Source: Apus apus
Taxonomy: Eukaryota > Chordata > Aves > Apodiformes > Apodidae
Assembly (NCBI RefSeq): GCF_020740795.1
Contig: NC_067285.1
Span: forward strand, 14,996,001 to 15,060,000
Direction: 5' to 3'
Length of the DNA stretch: 64,000 nt
Made by a program: the position numbers and the translations under genes. Positions 1 to 41,420 of this stretch are shown here, piece by piece (position 1 is the stretch's first letter; every line of letters starts with the position of its first letter). The notes below the pieces were generated by a model that was not told the origin of the DNA, searched no databases, and was given only the letters and a program-made list of their open reading frames with translations.

Positions 1-23760
<23,760 letters not shown>

Positions 23761-25200
23761 GCAGCAGCGTGGCTGGAGCACAATGCTGGAGGCCCATGCA
23801 GACTGGAGGTAGGAATCTGCCTCTTGGTGCAACATTCTTTCTGCAGCAAACCGGAGGTTGCTCCATTGCAATAGCTTAAAACTGCAGTGAGACCCTAACT
23901 CATGTTTACACAGCGAGAAATGTGTGTCTGCACCAATATCCCCGAGCTTAGCTAGGAAGGTGCTGCAGGCTTAAGTAGCAGCAGGTCAGGAAGAAGCTCT
24001 GGCCACCTGCACCAGGCTTTGCTTGTGTCTTCCAGGTCTGCAGCATGGGGGTCTCCTGCTGCGAGGCTCATGTTCAACAGCAGCAGGTCTGCACTCACTC
24101 ACTGCCTGCCCATCTGCCCACTCGTGCCGCCCCTCCCTGCAGGACTCGTGCAGAGCTCCGTCCCCAGGTGAGAAAGGATGTGCCCCCCACAGGGGTGAAC
24201 CATCCAGGCATCCCGGACCAGCTAGATGGAGTCAAGGGCCCTTTCCCAGCTGCTCCCTGGTAGCATCTGGTCTTGAGGAAGAGGTGGAAAAACGGAAGGT
24301 GAAGTGTCTGGCACAGTGTCCCTGCAGACAGAGCAGGGAGGGGCGGCCCAACCCAGAACTGCCCTTACCATCATCTACCATCCCCATCCCAGAGAGGCCT
24401 GGAGCTCCTCAGTGCTGGGTGCTGCACAGACGTCGTCTCCACCATGAGGAGAACATGCTATTTGGGGGGTGCCACATGCAGCTCAGGGCCCCAGCACACG
24501 TTTGTGCCGTGCCCAACAACACACACACTCGTAAAGCCTTGTGCACGCTGACCATTGACACAGCCTGGCACTCCAAAACCCCTGCTAGGCACAGGGCAGG
24601 GAGCCCAGCTCACCCCCACCCTGGGGGGTGCCACTCAACGCTGCATCAAACTATCCTCCTCTCCACGCACAGCTGCCTGTGTGAGGGAGGCTCCTGCCAG
24701 CCTTTGGTACAGACCAGTCAGTAGTTTTTGTAGAGGCTGAACGCAACAGGGATATTAACATTAAAAGTGATCTCTCCCTGAGCGATGCTCTGTCTGAGTC
24801 AATGGGTGGAGGGAAAGACATGCCAACCTCTCCCACTGGGCTTGGCTGCCCTCATACCTGCGGCTGGAGGTGGCTGGAGTAACAAGGCTTGGCACTGCTG
24901 AAGGGAGTAGATAGAAGACCAGGTCACCAAGTGCCTCCTCATTTCTCTCTGTGAACTTGGGCTGTCACTCCTGCTGCCAGGAAAGCTCTCAGCAGAGTCA
25001 AGAGTTACACCAAAGTGGTGCAGACAAGGACGGGAAAAACGAGTTAAAATCATGTCATTGCAAACACAATAGTGGGATACACATGCTGGAAGACAGCCTG
25101 ACAGGTAACAGAAATTTGACAACCAATGCTGATAAAACTTCAGCTGGAACAACTGCATCCCTGTCTGGGTACTGCCCTTCTAAGAAAACACACAGCAATT
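23761..25200 (+). other. CNNM1: CNNM1 3' UTR and downstream DNA
   Basis: Non-coding sequence after the CNNM1 stop. The first plausible poly(A) hexamer is ATTAAA at 24760-24765, giving a 3' UTR of about 1 kb if used. Later AATAAA hexamers near 25545 and 25630 are possible alternatives. The transcript end cannot be fixed from sequence alone. Confidence 0.5.
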
Positions 25201-25480
25201 GAAAGGAGGCCAGAGGAAAGCAAGGGCTGGAAAACAGTCTGCCCCAAAGGCTGAAGGAAATGGGGTCACTTAATCTTAACTGGTGAAAAATGTGAAGGAG
25301 AGAGAGGAAGTTTTCAAATACATAAAAAGCTGTTGCAAAGAGGCAAGGAATAATCTGTTCTCTGTTGCCATGGTAAATGGATAATGGCTAATGAGCTTAC
25401 ACTACAGAAAGGGAGAAATTTAGGTCACTCATTAGGAAAAACAAGCCTGGAAAAGCTAGCAAAGTACTGGTACGGATCAT
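25200..25480 (+). mobile_element. Old CR1 LINE fragment, plus orientation
   Basis: The segment follows the 3' region of old CR1 elements in order, with many mismatches: a GAAGTTTTCAAATACATAAA-like block, a GTTGCAAAGAGGCAAGGAAT-like block, then AAATTTAGGTCACTCATTAG (compare the CR1 block GGTTTAGGTTGGACATTAGG). The recognisable tail is missing. Limits are approximate. Recognition is from memory of CR1 consensus features, not a search. Confidence 0.55.
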
Positions 25481-26225
25481 GTGTGGGCTGAGCCAGGCTC
25501 CACACCTGGAGGTGTGTAAGGACAGAAGTGTAGGCAGATGTCAGAAATAAAAGCAGAGTTGGTTCCTTCAGATCCTCCTGAGATCACCTCCTTTAACCAC
25601 TGCCCCATTATCCAGCTGTAGATGGACACCCAGGAATAAACTCCCCACTTGCATAGAGCTGAGGCTGCCTCTGGGTCATTCTCTAACATGGCACAAACCC
25701 TAAGCTTGAGAGGACAAGCAAGAGACCCCACCACAGTCTCTGCAAACACAGCAAGAGAACAAGGCACCATTTTCACCTTTGGTGTCTAAGCTGCACCACA
25801 ACCAAAATGCATCAGGGCAGCAGTGACTATCATTAACTGACCCAAGGAAAGTGGCTGCTCCCCTTTCTTCACTAAGATCTTGGCAGGAGGCTGATGTATC
25901 AAGGTGGTAGTATCAGCTCCCAAATAGATCTGCAAACAGTGACGGCAGAGAGCAGAAGCAGATGGTCCCAGCTCTTTTCAAGTGCCAGAAACACAGTCTG
26001 TTGTTGGCAGGCCCCTGTGAAGCCAGGGAGAGTAGGTGCTGGTTTACCAGGGGCCTGCTGAGAAAGGGGAATGGGGAAGATCCACTTTTTGATGCACTAG
26101 TGGCAGGCCAGGATCTCTGGGCTAAGGAGGGATGGCTAGATGGGTGGGTAACACAAAACCATCCAGAAAGCAAACATGTACAGACAGAGTGGGCTGGACA
26201 GCACAGGTCAGGAGGCAGAAAGAGG

Positions 26226-26603
26226 AACACAAGATGGGCCTGGAGAAGGTCCTGAGGAGACCTTATAGCAGCCTTCCAGTACCTGAAGGGCCTACAGGAA
26301 AGCTGGGGAGGGGCTTTTCAACAGAGGGTAGTGATAGGACAAGGGGTGATGGTTTTAAACTGAAAAGAGGGTAGATTTAGGTTAGACATCAGGAAGAAAT
26401 TCTTCACCATGAGGGTAGTAAGGTGCTGGAATAGGTTGCCCAAGGAGGTTATTGATGCCCCCTCCCTGGAGGTGTTTAAGGCCAGGTTAGATGAGGCCTT
26501 GTGCAGCCTGGTCTAGTGTGAGGTGTCCCTACTCATAGCAGGGAGGTTGGAACCTGATGATCTTTAAGGCCCCTTCCAGCCTTAACCATTCTATGATTCT
26601 ATG
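26226..26603 (+). mobile_element. CR1 LINE 3' fragment with intact tail, plus orientation
   Basis: This is a clear 5'-truncated CR1 of the common avian type. Blocks in order: GACCTTATAGCAGCCTTCCA, AGTGATAGGACAAGGGGTGA, TAGGTTAGACATCAGGAAGA, CTGGAGGTGTTTAAGGCCAG, then a GATGATCTTTAAGGCCCCTT segment and the terminal tandem ATTCTATG repeat ending at 26603. It lies between the convergent 3' ends of CNNM1 and GOT1. Most of the element is missing, so it is not mobile. Confidence 0.93.
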
Positions 26604-27255
26604 TAGAGTCACAGGGGGCTCTCAGCTACACTCACCCATAGGACTCTGCCCCATTAGTAGCAACCGCGATTATCAGAGATGCAACACAGAGAGAGAGAGA
26701 AAGGGAAAACCCTGAAACAAACTAAGACCCAGTGGACAAACCAGGATGCTGAGGCTTTAACCTCAGCCTGAGAAGAGCCTAGCATAGCCTGAAGGCATGA
26801 CACCACATAAGGCAGGGGTAGTGTTCAGAGATGGAGGTTTAATTTTCTGTCAGCAACACAAAGAAGCAATTACCACAGTTATGAATGTTTGCTCGCATAA
26901 GGCTCAGGACAAGGTGGGGGAAAGCCAGCCAAAGCTATGCCCCTCCCCAGAATACTACTGAGTGACATTAGTTCACAAGCTGTATGAGATCCCAACCAAC
27001 TGGGCTGTTATCCCACAGCATATTGCACTGGCACCCAACTTCACCTAGATCAAACTGATCAGTTACATGGAGTTGATTTGGATGTGCTAAAGATGCAGAT
27101 CTAAGTGCCTGAAGAACAGCCTGCTGACAGTTAAACAAGAGCCAAGGCAGCTGACACAGCCCCCACCCTCCTGGGGGCATCGGCTTACCATATCACAAGG
27201 GGTACTTCAAAAAGGTCAAAAGATTATTATCCCTGATTGAGCTACTGCTCCCATC
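26604..27255. other. Spacer between CR1 and the GOT1 3' end
   Basis: No gene or recognised repeat, apart from a short GA-dinucleotide run near 26690-26703. GOT1 transcription (minus strand) probably ends near 27235. Confidence 0.6.
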
Positions 27256-27261
27256 TTTATT
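27256..27261 (-). terminator. GOT1: GOT1 poly(A) signal
   Basis: AATAAA on the minus strand (TTTATT on plus), about 105 bp beyond the GOT1 stop codon. It implies a short 3' UTR with cleavage near 27235. It is the first canonical hexamer after the stop. Confidence 0.75.
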
Positions 27262-27365
27262 AAACCCCAAGAGGTGTGGGACAAAGGCAAGCCATGAGCA
27301 GAGAAAGACACGGACTACACACTACAGCTTTGGTGACTTCATGTAAGTTTGGTTGTTCATGTGCT

Positions 27366-32259
<4,894 letters not shown>

Positions 32260-32260
<1 letters not shown>

Positions 32261-32938
32261 TTTTGAAGTTTGTGGGAATCCGCCTGCGATCGTGCAGCAC
32301 CTGGGAAAGGCTCCGAGGGACGTCTTAAACAACATCCCCGGCAGCACGACACACACACCCACACCTCCCCCCCCCCTCGTGACATAAAACATGGGGATAT
32401 GGGACGGGAAAGGCCCTGCTGTCCCCAAACGCTTTCGCAGACAACCCGTGTCATACACTCGCTTTGTTAACCCAGCCAAGATCCCTCTGAAAACCAGTCT
32501 GGCGCCTCATCTCCCTCCCATGCCAAAGGTGGCTCCACAGCCCGGCTGCCCGGGAGGGAACCCGGGGGCACAGCCCTCGCCTCCCCCAGCTCCGGGCAGC
32601 ACCTGGAAGAACCACCCAGTACACTTTTTGCTTAACATGAGAGCAGGGAAGAGGCAGAGCTGCCCGGCGGCACAGCAGTGTGCCAACACTTCTGCCTTCA
32701 GAGAAAACAGGGTAATGGAAAATTCAGCAGAGGAGCAAGACAGTAGCACTAGACAAAAACCTTGGCCCTGATGAGGATTTTATCCCAACTCAGCAAAATT
32801 CCTGTTGGACCTTGAAAAAAGGCTACTTGGAAACCTGGAAAGGGCTTTAGGTCTGCTCTCTGCAAAAGTGGTGAACCCCTGCAAATGCCTGACCTTGTCG
32901 AGGTGCTGTGAGGTCACCTCCAAACCCTATTCTGAATT
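32260..32938. other. Intergenic DNA, no gene seen
   Basis: The CpG content falls away. Nothing recognised. Confidence 0.6.
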
Positions 32939-33000
32939 CTAACCCTAACCTTAAATCTAACCTTACCCTTAACTCTAGCCCTAAGCTTAACTCTAGCCCC
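32939..33000. repeat. Degenerate telomere-like tract
   Basis: About 60 bp of CTAACCCTAACC followed by diverged units such as CTTAAAT, CTAACCTTACC, CTTAACT and CTAGCCC, all near the vertebrate telomere unit CCCTAA. It has only one exact double unit (TAACCCTAACC), so it is an old interstitial tract or a telomere-like simple repeat. Confidence 0.65.
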
Positions 33001-35689
33001 AGCCAGAAGAAGAGCACTTGTGTGTCTTGAGGTCTGTGGATGCTGTTAAATGAGAGCACTGCAGCACTGAGCACAGAAGCAGTTGATGAGTGGAGGCCAT
33101 CAGAGGTAAACAGGGGGAGCCCACCACAGGTTGAGTCATGTCTTGCGCTCATGAGGAGTAAAGCGCTGCACAAGCGGGGTGCTGTGATATGAAAAGCCGA
33201 CCAAGTGTGCTTAGTGCATCCTATTTCTGGAGCAGACAGAAGTGCTGGGGAGTCCCCAGACTGGAAGGCTCTCACTGCACTTACTGGTTTCTAATCCTAC
33301 CACTCTCCAAAGAGCACCAGAATATTTGGGGACGCAGCCAAGCCCTTTCCCAGTGCAGAGCAGGGAAGCCATGAAGGCACAGGGGTGCTGCCTGCCAAGC
33401 TGGCTGCACCAAGCTGCTGCTTGGGACCACTGGAGCAGGCTGAGCAGTGCCAGTTGCAAGAAAAAAATAATCAGTTTCCACAAATCAGCATTGTCTTGGT
33501 CTCCTTACTTGGAGGCTCCTGGGCAGCATGAGCTCAGTGGTCCCAGTCCAGTGGAGATCATCTGTGCGACTGCCCGTGCCTGTGAGGCCAGGGTCGCTGA
33601 CCCAGCAGGAGTTACCTGCAAGTGTACCTGGTTGCCTTCAGCCCGGCTGGTGTCCCATGCCCTTGGCAGCACAGAGTGGGGTTCTGCTGGGAAACAATAC
33701 AGGAACAAGACAGACAGGCACAAAGCAGCAGACCGCCGGGCCCCCGAGCCGGGTGGCTGTGTGTTAGCAAGATCCCTCTGGCCCTGAGCTTTCATCTCCC
33801 CAGCCTACACAAAGGGTGCCACCAAAATGTATGTAAAAGCAGGAGAAACATGGGAGCCAGCCCTGAGGCAACCCTCCCTTCATCTCCTGCCTCCGACTGA
33901 CAGCCAGCAATGACCTGCCACTCAACAGGAAGGCTCGCACACCTTACCGGGAGCAAAGGAACCCCCCGGGCATGCATCACCCTGCTGCACGCAGGAACGG
34001 AGCCCGCGCTCAGCCCCTCCTGGGAGCCAGAGGCAAGGGGGGGCTCAGCAGCCAGTTCAGCTCCTGCAGAGATGCAGCGGCCGCTGGGGACCAGATGCTG
34101 CCCTCCCTGTGCTGTTGAGCTCTGCGTGGCCTGGAAAAAAAAGCCTTTCTGAGAGAGTACAAATGAGGTCTGCTCACTCCACCTCCTTCATTCACACTGT
34201 CTCCTTCATTCCTCCTTGCAAGGTCTACTCTTGCACCCCTCCAGACTCTGTCTCATGCTCTTCCTCAGCAGAGCCCTGCCCAGCATCGGGGCACCCTCAA
34301 TCTATCCCAGCATCACAGCAAGGGTTTAGGCTGCCCTGCCCCAAAGCATTGCCCATCCCGGACCGAGGCTGGGCACAGGCAGTGTGCAAGCAGGGAGCAG
34401 AGCTGCAGCCATTCCCAGAGGGTGCTGCATAGAGGCTGTTTTCCCAGCCATCCACCGAATACAGATGTTTTCTCAGTGCAGGATCCAGACAGAGGAGGGT
34501 AAAATGTTTTCATTCCAACCTCCCGGGGTCAGGTCATGGTTTGTCTAAATGGCTTTTGTTGCTGTAATTATCAGATTAGATGATCTCTGGCAGTGGTTTA
34601 GGGGCAGCTACATTAACTGCGGATCCTGACCCTCCTGCCATCACCCTGCCCAGCTGGGGCTGTGGGTTTGCGATGGATCAGTGGGGACCAAAGATGCCAG
34701 GAGAGACAAGTGAAAGGTTCATGCTTGGTTTTCAGTTGCTACCCAGCAGGAACCTGGCCCGGGAGCCACCAGCACATTTGGGGAAGACAGCAGCAAGCCT
34801 CCTTGACCTCCTCAGTGCACGTGATAATGCTGAACTGGGCCTGATCCTTTTGTCCCACTGCTCAGTGGGACAACACACTGCTGCCCCAGAGCCCAATCCC
34901 AGGCACGTGCCTGCTGCCGTGGCTGATGTTCTGTGTGCAAACACCAGAAAAGGGCACCTGAAGTGGCCCCCTTGCTCAGGGCTGGTGCTCCTTGCAGGCA
35001 GTGAGCCCACCCAGGAGGTTCTGGAACCCTGCACTGCAGTTGGGATGAGGGACCCTGGGGTCAGTGCCCAGTTGTGGGGTGCTGCAGGGGGTGGGCAGCC
35101 CCCCCAGCAGCTGGGGAGGCATGGGAATAGGAGTGTGAGATACCAGGCGAGACAGAGAGCATGACGGGGAGATGAGAGAGCAGGGCGAGGGACAGATAAA
35201 GAGGGATCAGGAGTTTCCGGCCCCCACCAGCCCCTCGCTGGGTCCATCTGTCAGCGCCTGCAAGTGCTGATGGCACCGAGCCCTGGTGGCAGCCAGGGTC
35301 GCAGGTCCTGCTGAGGGGCACTGTCTGGGGCTGTGAAGGAGACCTTGCTGCTGCCTTCCTGCTGCACCAAGGCACCAGCAGTGCTTCAGTCCCCAGAGTG
35401 GCTGGGGATAGGCACTGCTCATGCACAATCCCATGGGTGCCCCCGAAGCTGAGCTCCCAGCCACACTGTTCTGCAGCACCTACCTCCTGCCCTCTCAGCC
35501 CCCCAGCTCCACCACACACACAGCGCCAGGGATTTCATTCATTGGCACAGAAAAAAAATCAGTTCCCACTCTGCTGAATTGAAGGCAAACACACAGGTGC
35601 TCAGTAGCTGCTCATTCTGGCACCATGTCCATGGTGGCCTCCTTCCACCTGACACTTTTTCCCACCTCCTCTCTTACCCGCTGTAGCTG
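33001..35689. other. Intergenic DNA, no gene seen
   Basis: Mixed composition with many short open frames but no frame, splice or family support. No transposon recognised. Confidence 0.6.
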
Positions 35690-36060
35690 GGAACAACAGA
35701 AGTTTCCCCTGAGCAAGGCAGAAGCTTTAAAGAAATGAAATAATTTCAAATCAGAAAATACTTTGTTTCTCTAGAAAACAAAGTATTTAAAATGTGGTTT
35801 CACTCTATTTCAGTTTCTGAAGTCTTATAATGCCAGAGAATAACATCCCATTGAATTAAGACTTCTGGAGCAGAACATCTACATCTTATCTTTCAAAGAG
35901 CATTTCAACTTCCTTTAATCTTTAAGCATTTTAACTTCTCCAGTAAATTTCAACACCAAAATTTTGCCTTTAAACAGCATGTTGCTGAAAAAAGTTTTGG
36001 CTTCAGCAAAAGATAATTAAAGGGAAAAAAAAATTAGTGGAAGCTATATCCCTGGCATTT
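35690..36060. promoter_or_regulatory. AT-rich motif-dense block, candidate regulatory element
   Basis: An AT-rich island within GC-richer sequence. It contains a perfect 13-bp inverted repeat (35756-35768 and 35776-35788) whose arms carry CTTTGTT/AACAAAG, the SOX and TCF/LEF-like core. TTATCT, CTTTCAAAG and AATTAAAG motifs follow. No coding potential. Enhancer status is inference. Confidence 0.35.
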
Positions 36061-39000
36061 TTCTGAATTAGCGCCATGACAGAGCTTGGTTAGCTCCAAA
36101 TTCATCTTCTTTGCTTCCAGCCGAAAGCCAGGCAGCAACCCAGAGCAGAGAGAGCAAAATCTGTGCACCGTAAGAAGGAGCATAACCACCGATCCAATTA
36201 GACTCAAGCTCTCCTGCCATCAGTGCTGCCTGGGCACAGCCAGAGGTTCATAATTTCTCTATTTAAACCTATTTTGCATATTAATCCCAGTGTCACTGGA
36301 GTCCCAGTCCAGGGACCACTCAGGACCTGCCCTGTGGCCATGCTCACCTCTTCTGTACATGCTTGTCCCCCAGGCACCCTGGAGGAGTGCTGGCCCAGAA
36401 AGGGGCAAGTGATGGACTGGTCCTAGTGCTCACCACAGCATGAGCCACAGGGGCTGGGAAAGCATGTTTCAGAGACCTGCTTTCCCCTCATTTTTCCTGT
36501 TGCATCGGCACCCACTGTCAGATGCCAGGAGACGAGCCCATGGACCATGACCTGCCCAGACACGGATGTCCAGTACCCTGGTGCATTAAAGATGCTTTCC
36601 CAAAGGTACAGAGGACCAATGGAGAAAAGACTGGGCTTCAGTCCCCAAGCATTCCCATCCCCAAGGCAGGACAGGCACTGCTATGTCAAGGCATGCACTT
36701 TTGCACAGCCAAAGATGCTGGTTTTGGGAGGTCTGATGTTGGGATATAGCTGCCACCCCCAGAGGCAGTGAACCCCCTACACGAGCCTGTGCCACCTCAC
36801 CAGAGAGTCTGGCTCATTCCTCACTACAGAGACACCTGATGTGTCACAGGGAGATGATCCACTGCAGCATGCCCAGCCTGCCAGGCAGCTGCAGGGGTCC
36901 AGCTGCACCCATGGGGCTGGTGGGACGAAGTTATCTGCAGCACAGCCAGTCCCAGCAGGACCCCTTCAGGCAGGGTGTGTGCCCCAGCACAGCTGGGACA
37001 AAGCCAGGAAAGAGGACTCCAGCTCCCTTGCAGAGAGCCTCGTGCTGCAGATAGCTTCTGGACCTTGGTGTAGGAGCAGATTTACTGAAAACAATTTATT
37101 TAATATAAAAAATAATTTCTTACAGCATTTTGGCTGGCGTCAGCCGAGCGCTTACTCACCCGGGAATTCAAACAAAGGCAAGGCTGGCGCCCAGCCAGGG
37201 GGTCGGGCGCTGGGTGGTCGTGTCCATCCCGGCCTCGGACCCGCCTCTGGGTCACTTGCGAGCTTGTGGCATGATGTCTCCATTTATTTATTGGAAATGT
37301 TTGAGCAGGAAATGCTAATGGTTTGGGCTTGTGGAGACAGCTGGAGGGGTCCAGCAGGAGCTGCTGGGAAAAGGAGGGTGCGCTGGGATGGGGCAGCCCG
37401 GCAGAGAAAGGGGAGTCAGCGCTGTCGGTGGTGCCACTGGGGATCTGTCCTCTCTGTGTCTGGGGGGGGAAGGACCCAACGGGAGGTGAGACTACAGGCT
37501 CCGGTGCCTCCTCCTGTACCGCTGCCTGAAACGCCCCGCCGGGGTGCACGGGAACGGCGCTGCGGGAACAGCGACTGCGGGGCCGTGCATGTCCCAGCCC
37601 AGCCCTCGGGCTCAGGCCTGGCGGGTGCCAGTTAGCGTGGGAGAGATGTGAGAGCGCTGCCTCCCCCTGCAAGGGGGTCGAGAGGTTCCTACGCAGCCCG
37701 GCTCTGGACTGGGCTGTTCCTGCATTTGCTGATAACAGCGGAGGTGAAGCCTGACCCAGGAAAGCAGGCAAGATCCGCAGAGATAAACTCCCCGCAGCAA
37801 GACAAAGGCACTGACCTCCGCGCAGCCCGAGCCGCCGCATTCCCACAAGTACAACAATTGCCCAGGAGCAGCAGCGGCAGCAGGGAGACCTGCACCAAAC
37901 ACCACTGGCCAGAGCCCGAGCGGCAGCTGGTGACACCTCTCACCAAGATCTCTGCACTGAAACCACAGCTCGAGGTTTTTCACCAGATCTACTGCAGATA
38001 ATAATTACCCAGGCAGGGACAAGCAGAGACCTTGTTCTTACTGGTTGCTCCCATTCAGCGGTGTGGTGAGCTCAGCACTAAGTTGCACAGCCAGAGGGAT
38101 GCTGCACGAACACCCTCTCGTATTCCCTACCTTAAAGTTTTATGCACAGCACAAACAGGCTGTAGGTTTAATCCCTAAATGCAGGCGAGGGTCTTACGCA
38201 CTCATGCAATTCAGGTTTCAGTTCCTGCTTTGAGCAGAGGCTGCTGTGGCACCACACACCCCCAGGCACACCCAGGGAAACTGAACGGCAGGCAAGGGGT
38301 TAGCTCTGCCTCCCCCTGCCCAGCCTGCGCCCAGCTCGTGGGCCAGGAGGTTGGAGCCTACCTGGCACCCCTGCAGGTCCCCGTGCCAGCTCCCCCCTGA
38401 GACAGCACCAGCTGAAAAAGGCAGAGGCACTTAATGGGATTTGCAGAAACACCCAGCTCAGTTACATGCTCTACGCCTGTTGTCTTGGGTGTGTTTTTAG
38501 AATCTTTATCTCTGCATCATTAAACACTGATCTACATTTGAAAAGGATCCCTTCGGTTCCCTAGCTCTGAAATGAGGATAACTATCCTTCACCTCATAGT
38601 GGGGTTACGAGGATAAACAGATTAAAGACTGCGAGATATTGTGGCAAAGAAGGTTAAACAAGCCCCTGTGACAGACGGCCCAGGGGCAGGGACCAGCATC
38701 AGAGCACTGCACAGCATAAACCCGACCCACGTCTGCACCATGCTAATGACCCCAAAATCCCAGTGCTAGCTTTGCCACCGTCTGCCTTCCCAGGACATGG
38801 TCCAAAGCCAGCCAAAACCCTGAGGAAGGGCTAGTCCCCCAGCCAGGGACATGCATTTATTCCCTGAGCCTGGGAGCAGGGAGTGCAGGGATCCAGGGGG
38901 AAAAAGGGGACAGGATATGTCCATGAGGAGGTCAAGGATATTAGAGGACATCTATGACCCTGGTGCAGCAAGAAGGGGCTGCGGGGTGCACACGTGGTGA

Positions 39001-41420
39001 GGGCAGCAGGGTGCAGTGGGGCAACCGCCCCCTTTGCACATCTCTCCCTGCATCCTTGGAGCTGGACACCCCACTGCTACTGCCCACAGTCCTGCCTGTC
39101 CCTGCTCCACCGGGCACCCCAGGCAGGCAGGGACAGCAGGGAGATGTGCACTTCTGCAGAAGGAGCTAGTGGGGGAGAAGATGAGCCAGACAATTACAGT
39201 CTGGAAAGTATCAGTCGGGTCCCTAGTAAAATAATGGCACAAATATTAAGAAAAGGAGCTCTGTAAACATCTAGAGGATAATGAAACCATGAGCTATAAG
39301 CAGGATGGGATTTGTAAATAAAGGACTGTGCCAAAAACAACAAGCCCTCCATAACTGTTTTGGATAGAAGGACAAGATTAGTGCTGGAAGGGACTCAGCG
39401 GATGTCATGAGAGGAGACCTGGATGCACCAAGTCTGTCCTCCTGCCTGGCCATCAGAAAGTCCCCAGCATGTTTGGGCAGGTTTGAGACGGCTGACCTGC
39501 GCAAAAAGGTGCCTCTGATGGCACAGCTGGTACCTGGGGACGTGCCTGCACTTCAGAGTCATCCTCCAGTCTGGCACATGTCATACCAGAACTGGTGCAG
39601 TCACTCATGCCATGGCCACCTCTGGGTCACTAGCGGAGATGAAGACTATACCTGAGCCCTTATCCTATCTGGGGCACATCCCACCACCATCCTTCGCAGG
39701 GCTGGGACCTGCGCAGTGCTGGAACAAGCCAGCTGGATGGTCATAGACGGGCAGAGTGAGAAAGAAAACTGAGGGAAGCCAGGAGCAGGAAAGTAATGCT
39801 GGCACCTTCTATGCTGTTCCCTGGTTTTGGCAACACTTCGCCTTTTGTGAACATCAAAATGGCATGTTCTGCAAAACTGTAGGGTTCCCCGGCACTCTCA
39901 AGTATCGGATTTTTGGCCAGACTTACAGGAAATGTGCATGCACCTCCTTGCAACCAGCCCTTTGAAATGCTCAACTATAAAAGCGCACGTAAGCATTAGC
40001 AGTCATCTGCACCGCACAGGCCAAACCCGTCCAGCTTTGACGTTGCATGGAAGGAAAAGCAGAGGCCTGGCCAAAACGTACCTGGTTTTGTACCCAAGTC
40101 TTGCGTCTCCATGGCGTGTAGCCATGCTGGCTGGGTAACACACACTGGCTGGCGAACAGTTGGCTGCATGCAGCATGCAGGGCAAGGCACGTTCACAGCT
40201 GCACACAGATCAAGGATGAAATGCACCATATATGGTGAAGATCTGATTAGCCCATAGCTGCCTTCATAGGATGTTCGGAGGAAATCTTCCTTGAAAATGG
40301 AAAACAAAGAGGTTTGCCTGTGAGATTCAAGGAAGGACTCAAATGCCTGAAAGCCCAAAAAGAGATGGCTTCACTGAAATAGGGAGCAGGGAGGTTGCTG
40401 GTGTCAGACACTTGGGTATCTGGAAGGTGCTTAACAATATCCCAGTTAAGTATTTGTCCTAATTAATGCTGATTGTCCACCCATTATCTATACCCTGACA
40501 GCTCTCCAGAAGTCATTCTCAACACGGAGATGTTGCTGAAATGGTATGAAGAAAGGTCAGCACTGGACTCCGGGTACTAAGCACAGGCAAGCTGAGAGTC
40601 AGCGCCAACTCCCTGCTGCCAACCTCGGCTGCAGTCTGGCACGTGATAGAGAGGACAGAGTCACCTGATTGTGGGATTTGACAGAGCTGAACTCCAAGTT
40701 GGATGTGTCAACAAAGAAACTGGGCTACCCTTGTGGGTGGGAGAGGCTAAGGCAGGGCTCTGGCACTGAGCAAGGTTGGTTTGGGGTCCTGGGGCTGTGC
40801 AGTTGGATGTGAGCTCAATGCAAGGATCACAGGGTGAACGCAGGCCTGAGCATCAGAGCAGGGAGCACAGCAAACAGGAGTTACAAGGCAGTGTCTGATG
40901 CAGCAGGGGATGGAAAGCCAGCCCTGAGATACTGTGACTAGCCTGGTACTCCATTTTAAAAAGATGCAGATGAAGGGAGAGCCGTGGATGTGACTGTGTG
41001 ATTCCCCCATCTCGCTCCCCATTTTCACCATCTCCCATAGCATCTTTGCAGCCAGTCTAAGGAGAGGTGGAATGGAAGTGGGGGGCTGGAATGTGGGTTA
41101 AAAACTGAGTGCTGGCACAGGGACCCAGCAAGGCAGTGGGATCTGCATCTTCAGACATTTCCAAAATTTCATGGATCAAGGCCTGACCAGCGGGCTGTAC
41201 TGCCAGAGCTCCTGAGGCCAAAATTATTCTGTGAAATGAGAGAGAGTGCAGAAAACAGCCACAGAAAAGACGAAGGGCAGGAGAACGCACCCCACAGTGA
41301 CAGAATCAAGTTCAACCTGCTTTCTTCTTAAAAAAGCTTAAGGAATTTGAATGCTATGCACAAGTACTCTCATACTAAGAAAATACCATGTGCTAAAGCA
41401 TTTTTATTCCAGCCAAAAAG
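36061..41420. other. Intergenic DNA, no gene seen
   Basis: No supported exon, RNA gene or clear repeat. Small CpG-rich patches occur near 37160-37260 and 37500-37600. The 37100-37936 minus and 36841-37635 plus frames have no family features. Confidence 0.55.

Noticed and set aside
25387-25400. 14-mer GCTAATGAGCTTAC shared with 44516-44529
   Set aside because: A match this short is expected by chance several times in 64 kb, and the flanks differ.
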